Source: Vanilla planifolia
Lineage: Eukaryota; Streptophyta; Magnoliopsida; Asparagales; Orchidaceae
Assembly: GCA_023846275.1 (NCBI GenBank)
Contig: CM043874.1
Span: 25,331,630 to 25,395,629 of the forward strand
Direction: 5' to 3'
DNA length: 64,000 nucleotides
The notes under the pieces were generated by a model that was not told the DNA's origin, made no database searches, and saw only the letters and a list, made by a program, of their open reading frames with translations. Made by a program: the position numbers and the translations under genes. Shown piece after piece: positions 61,782-64,000 of this stretch; the stretch's first letter is position 1; every line of letters begins with the position of its first letter.

Positions 61782-62670
61782 TGAGTCTAATATATCATCT
61801 TGTCAATATCTAACAATTCAAAAACTTAAACTTTTAAATCAAAATCATTTTAGTTATACATTAGAACTTGATTACTACACAACTTACAACATAAGACTAA
61901 ACATATTTTCAATTGTGCTTAAACATTTCTTCTTTTAACCCCCATAGTCATCAGTATCATTTAAGTCTTTGCTCTAACTACAAATCCAAAAAATTACAAA
62001 TGTTTGAAAATAAACTTTTAAGTGTAAACATGATGAACATCAGTAATGTGTATTTTCAATTATTTTGAAATTTTACATAATCTTGAATTTTATGCCAATT
62101 TATATCTTTCACTACATTTAAGAATGACGCATGTATAACTATTATATTATAAATCTACCTCATCGCAAGATAGACACCAGCTTAATGTTAAAAATATTAA
62201 TTGCATACTCTTTCAAGTGATCAACTATCAAATTTAAGTAATGTTAGTAGAATGGTCAGAAAATCAATTGGTATTATAAAAATAATAAGAAAACTTTCTG
62301 ATAAAAAATGTTTTTAATGATTAAAGATTAGCTATTTTTTATTCATCTAAAACTATTAGTGTTTGGTGAAGTATTTTATTAGTGATCAATAGATTATCGA
62401 TTGAGAGAGGGACTATTTACTTCGATTAGAAATTGAATTTACTAACAGATATGTGTGCTTTTTATCAAAATTTAAATCACGATTATGTTTTTTCTTTTTC
62501 ATGAAAAAAGATGGTTTATTAATTATTTTAGTATTTTAAGTAATATCTTCAATTAAATTAGATTAACCTACCATCAAAGGCGAAGAGAAAATTTCCAAGT
62601 GTCAAGCCGATGTAACTATGGAAATCAAACCATGTAAAAGTTCAATGATATGTAAAGTTTACAATAGTAT
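61782..62670. other. Intergenic: resumed older LTR, then downstream region of the protease gene
   Basis: The first ~100 bases probably belong to the antisense LTR interrupted by the copia insertion. The remainder is AT-rich and non-coding and must contain the 3' UTR and polyadenylation site of the minus-strand protease gene; I could not fix the site. Confidence 0.45.
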
Positions 62671-63966
<1,296 letters not shown>

Positions 63967-64000
63967 CTGCAACCACGCGCGATTTTAAATTATATGTTTA

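Overview
The window is nuclear DNA from a seed plant with a large, repeat-dominated genome. It is strongly A+T-rich. It holds one recognisable host gene in 64 kb, which has short GT-AG introns. The rest is layer on layer of decayed plant retrotransposons: Ty1/copia, Ty3/gypsy chromovirus-like and L1-type LINE. No prokaryotic, organellar or CRISPR signal was seen. I cannot name the species, nor decide between angiosperm and gymnosperm.

Layout. 0-7.5 kb: two antisense gypsy reverse-transcriptase relics side by side (2.9-4.6 and 4.9-5.9 kb), then a short sense gypsy RT relic (7.2-7.56 kb). 7.56-10.9 kb: an antisense copia relic (RT, integrase, then an LTR-like promoter). 12.4-14.5 kb: a LINE relic. 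17.9-18.9 kb: an antisense gypsy integrase relic. 20-29 kb: unidentified AT-rich sequence with short tandem repeats. 29.3-29.8 kb: a copia-type LTR end with a primer-binding site. 30.6-33.6 kb: a second LINE, with an RNase H domain. 34.0-41.1 kb: a gypsy element recognisable as LTR-gag-protease-integrase-LTR, with RT and RNase H missing. 41.1-41.7 kb: a degenerate tandem array. 42.6-42.9 kb: an isolated gag zinc-knuckle relic. 43-49 kb: extremely AT-rich DNA with a diverged direct duplication and an inverted repeat. 49-50.7 kb: a gypsy integrase relic. 51.3-52.9 kb: a less decayed, GC-richer LTR-like block plus an antisense repeat. 52.9-54.7 kb: a gypsy remnant reduced to LTR, integrase tail and LTR. 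55.8-56.4 kb: a copy of a repeat also present at 15.5 kb.

The right end is clearest. A structurally complete copia element (57,076-61,781) has two LTRs, a primer-binding site, a polypurine tract and a perfect 5-bp target duplication (CAGAT). Its polyprotein is broken by about 13 stop codons and 4 frameshifts. It sits inside an older antisense LTR. About 0.9 kb beyond it lies the 3' half of a subtilisin-like serine protease gene on the minus strand (62,671-63,966, cut by the window edge). I could resolve four of its exons with intact splice sites, an open frame and the catalytic-serine motif.

I found no convincing new biological system. The most useful second-look items are the mismatch between young LTRs and a heavily broken interior in the copia element, the internally deleted gypsy elements, the 48-bp degenerate array and the unclassified 51.3-52.3 kb block. 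Boundaries of decayed elements are approximate because they were read by eye from translated similarity.
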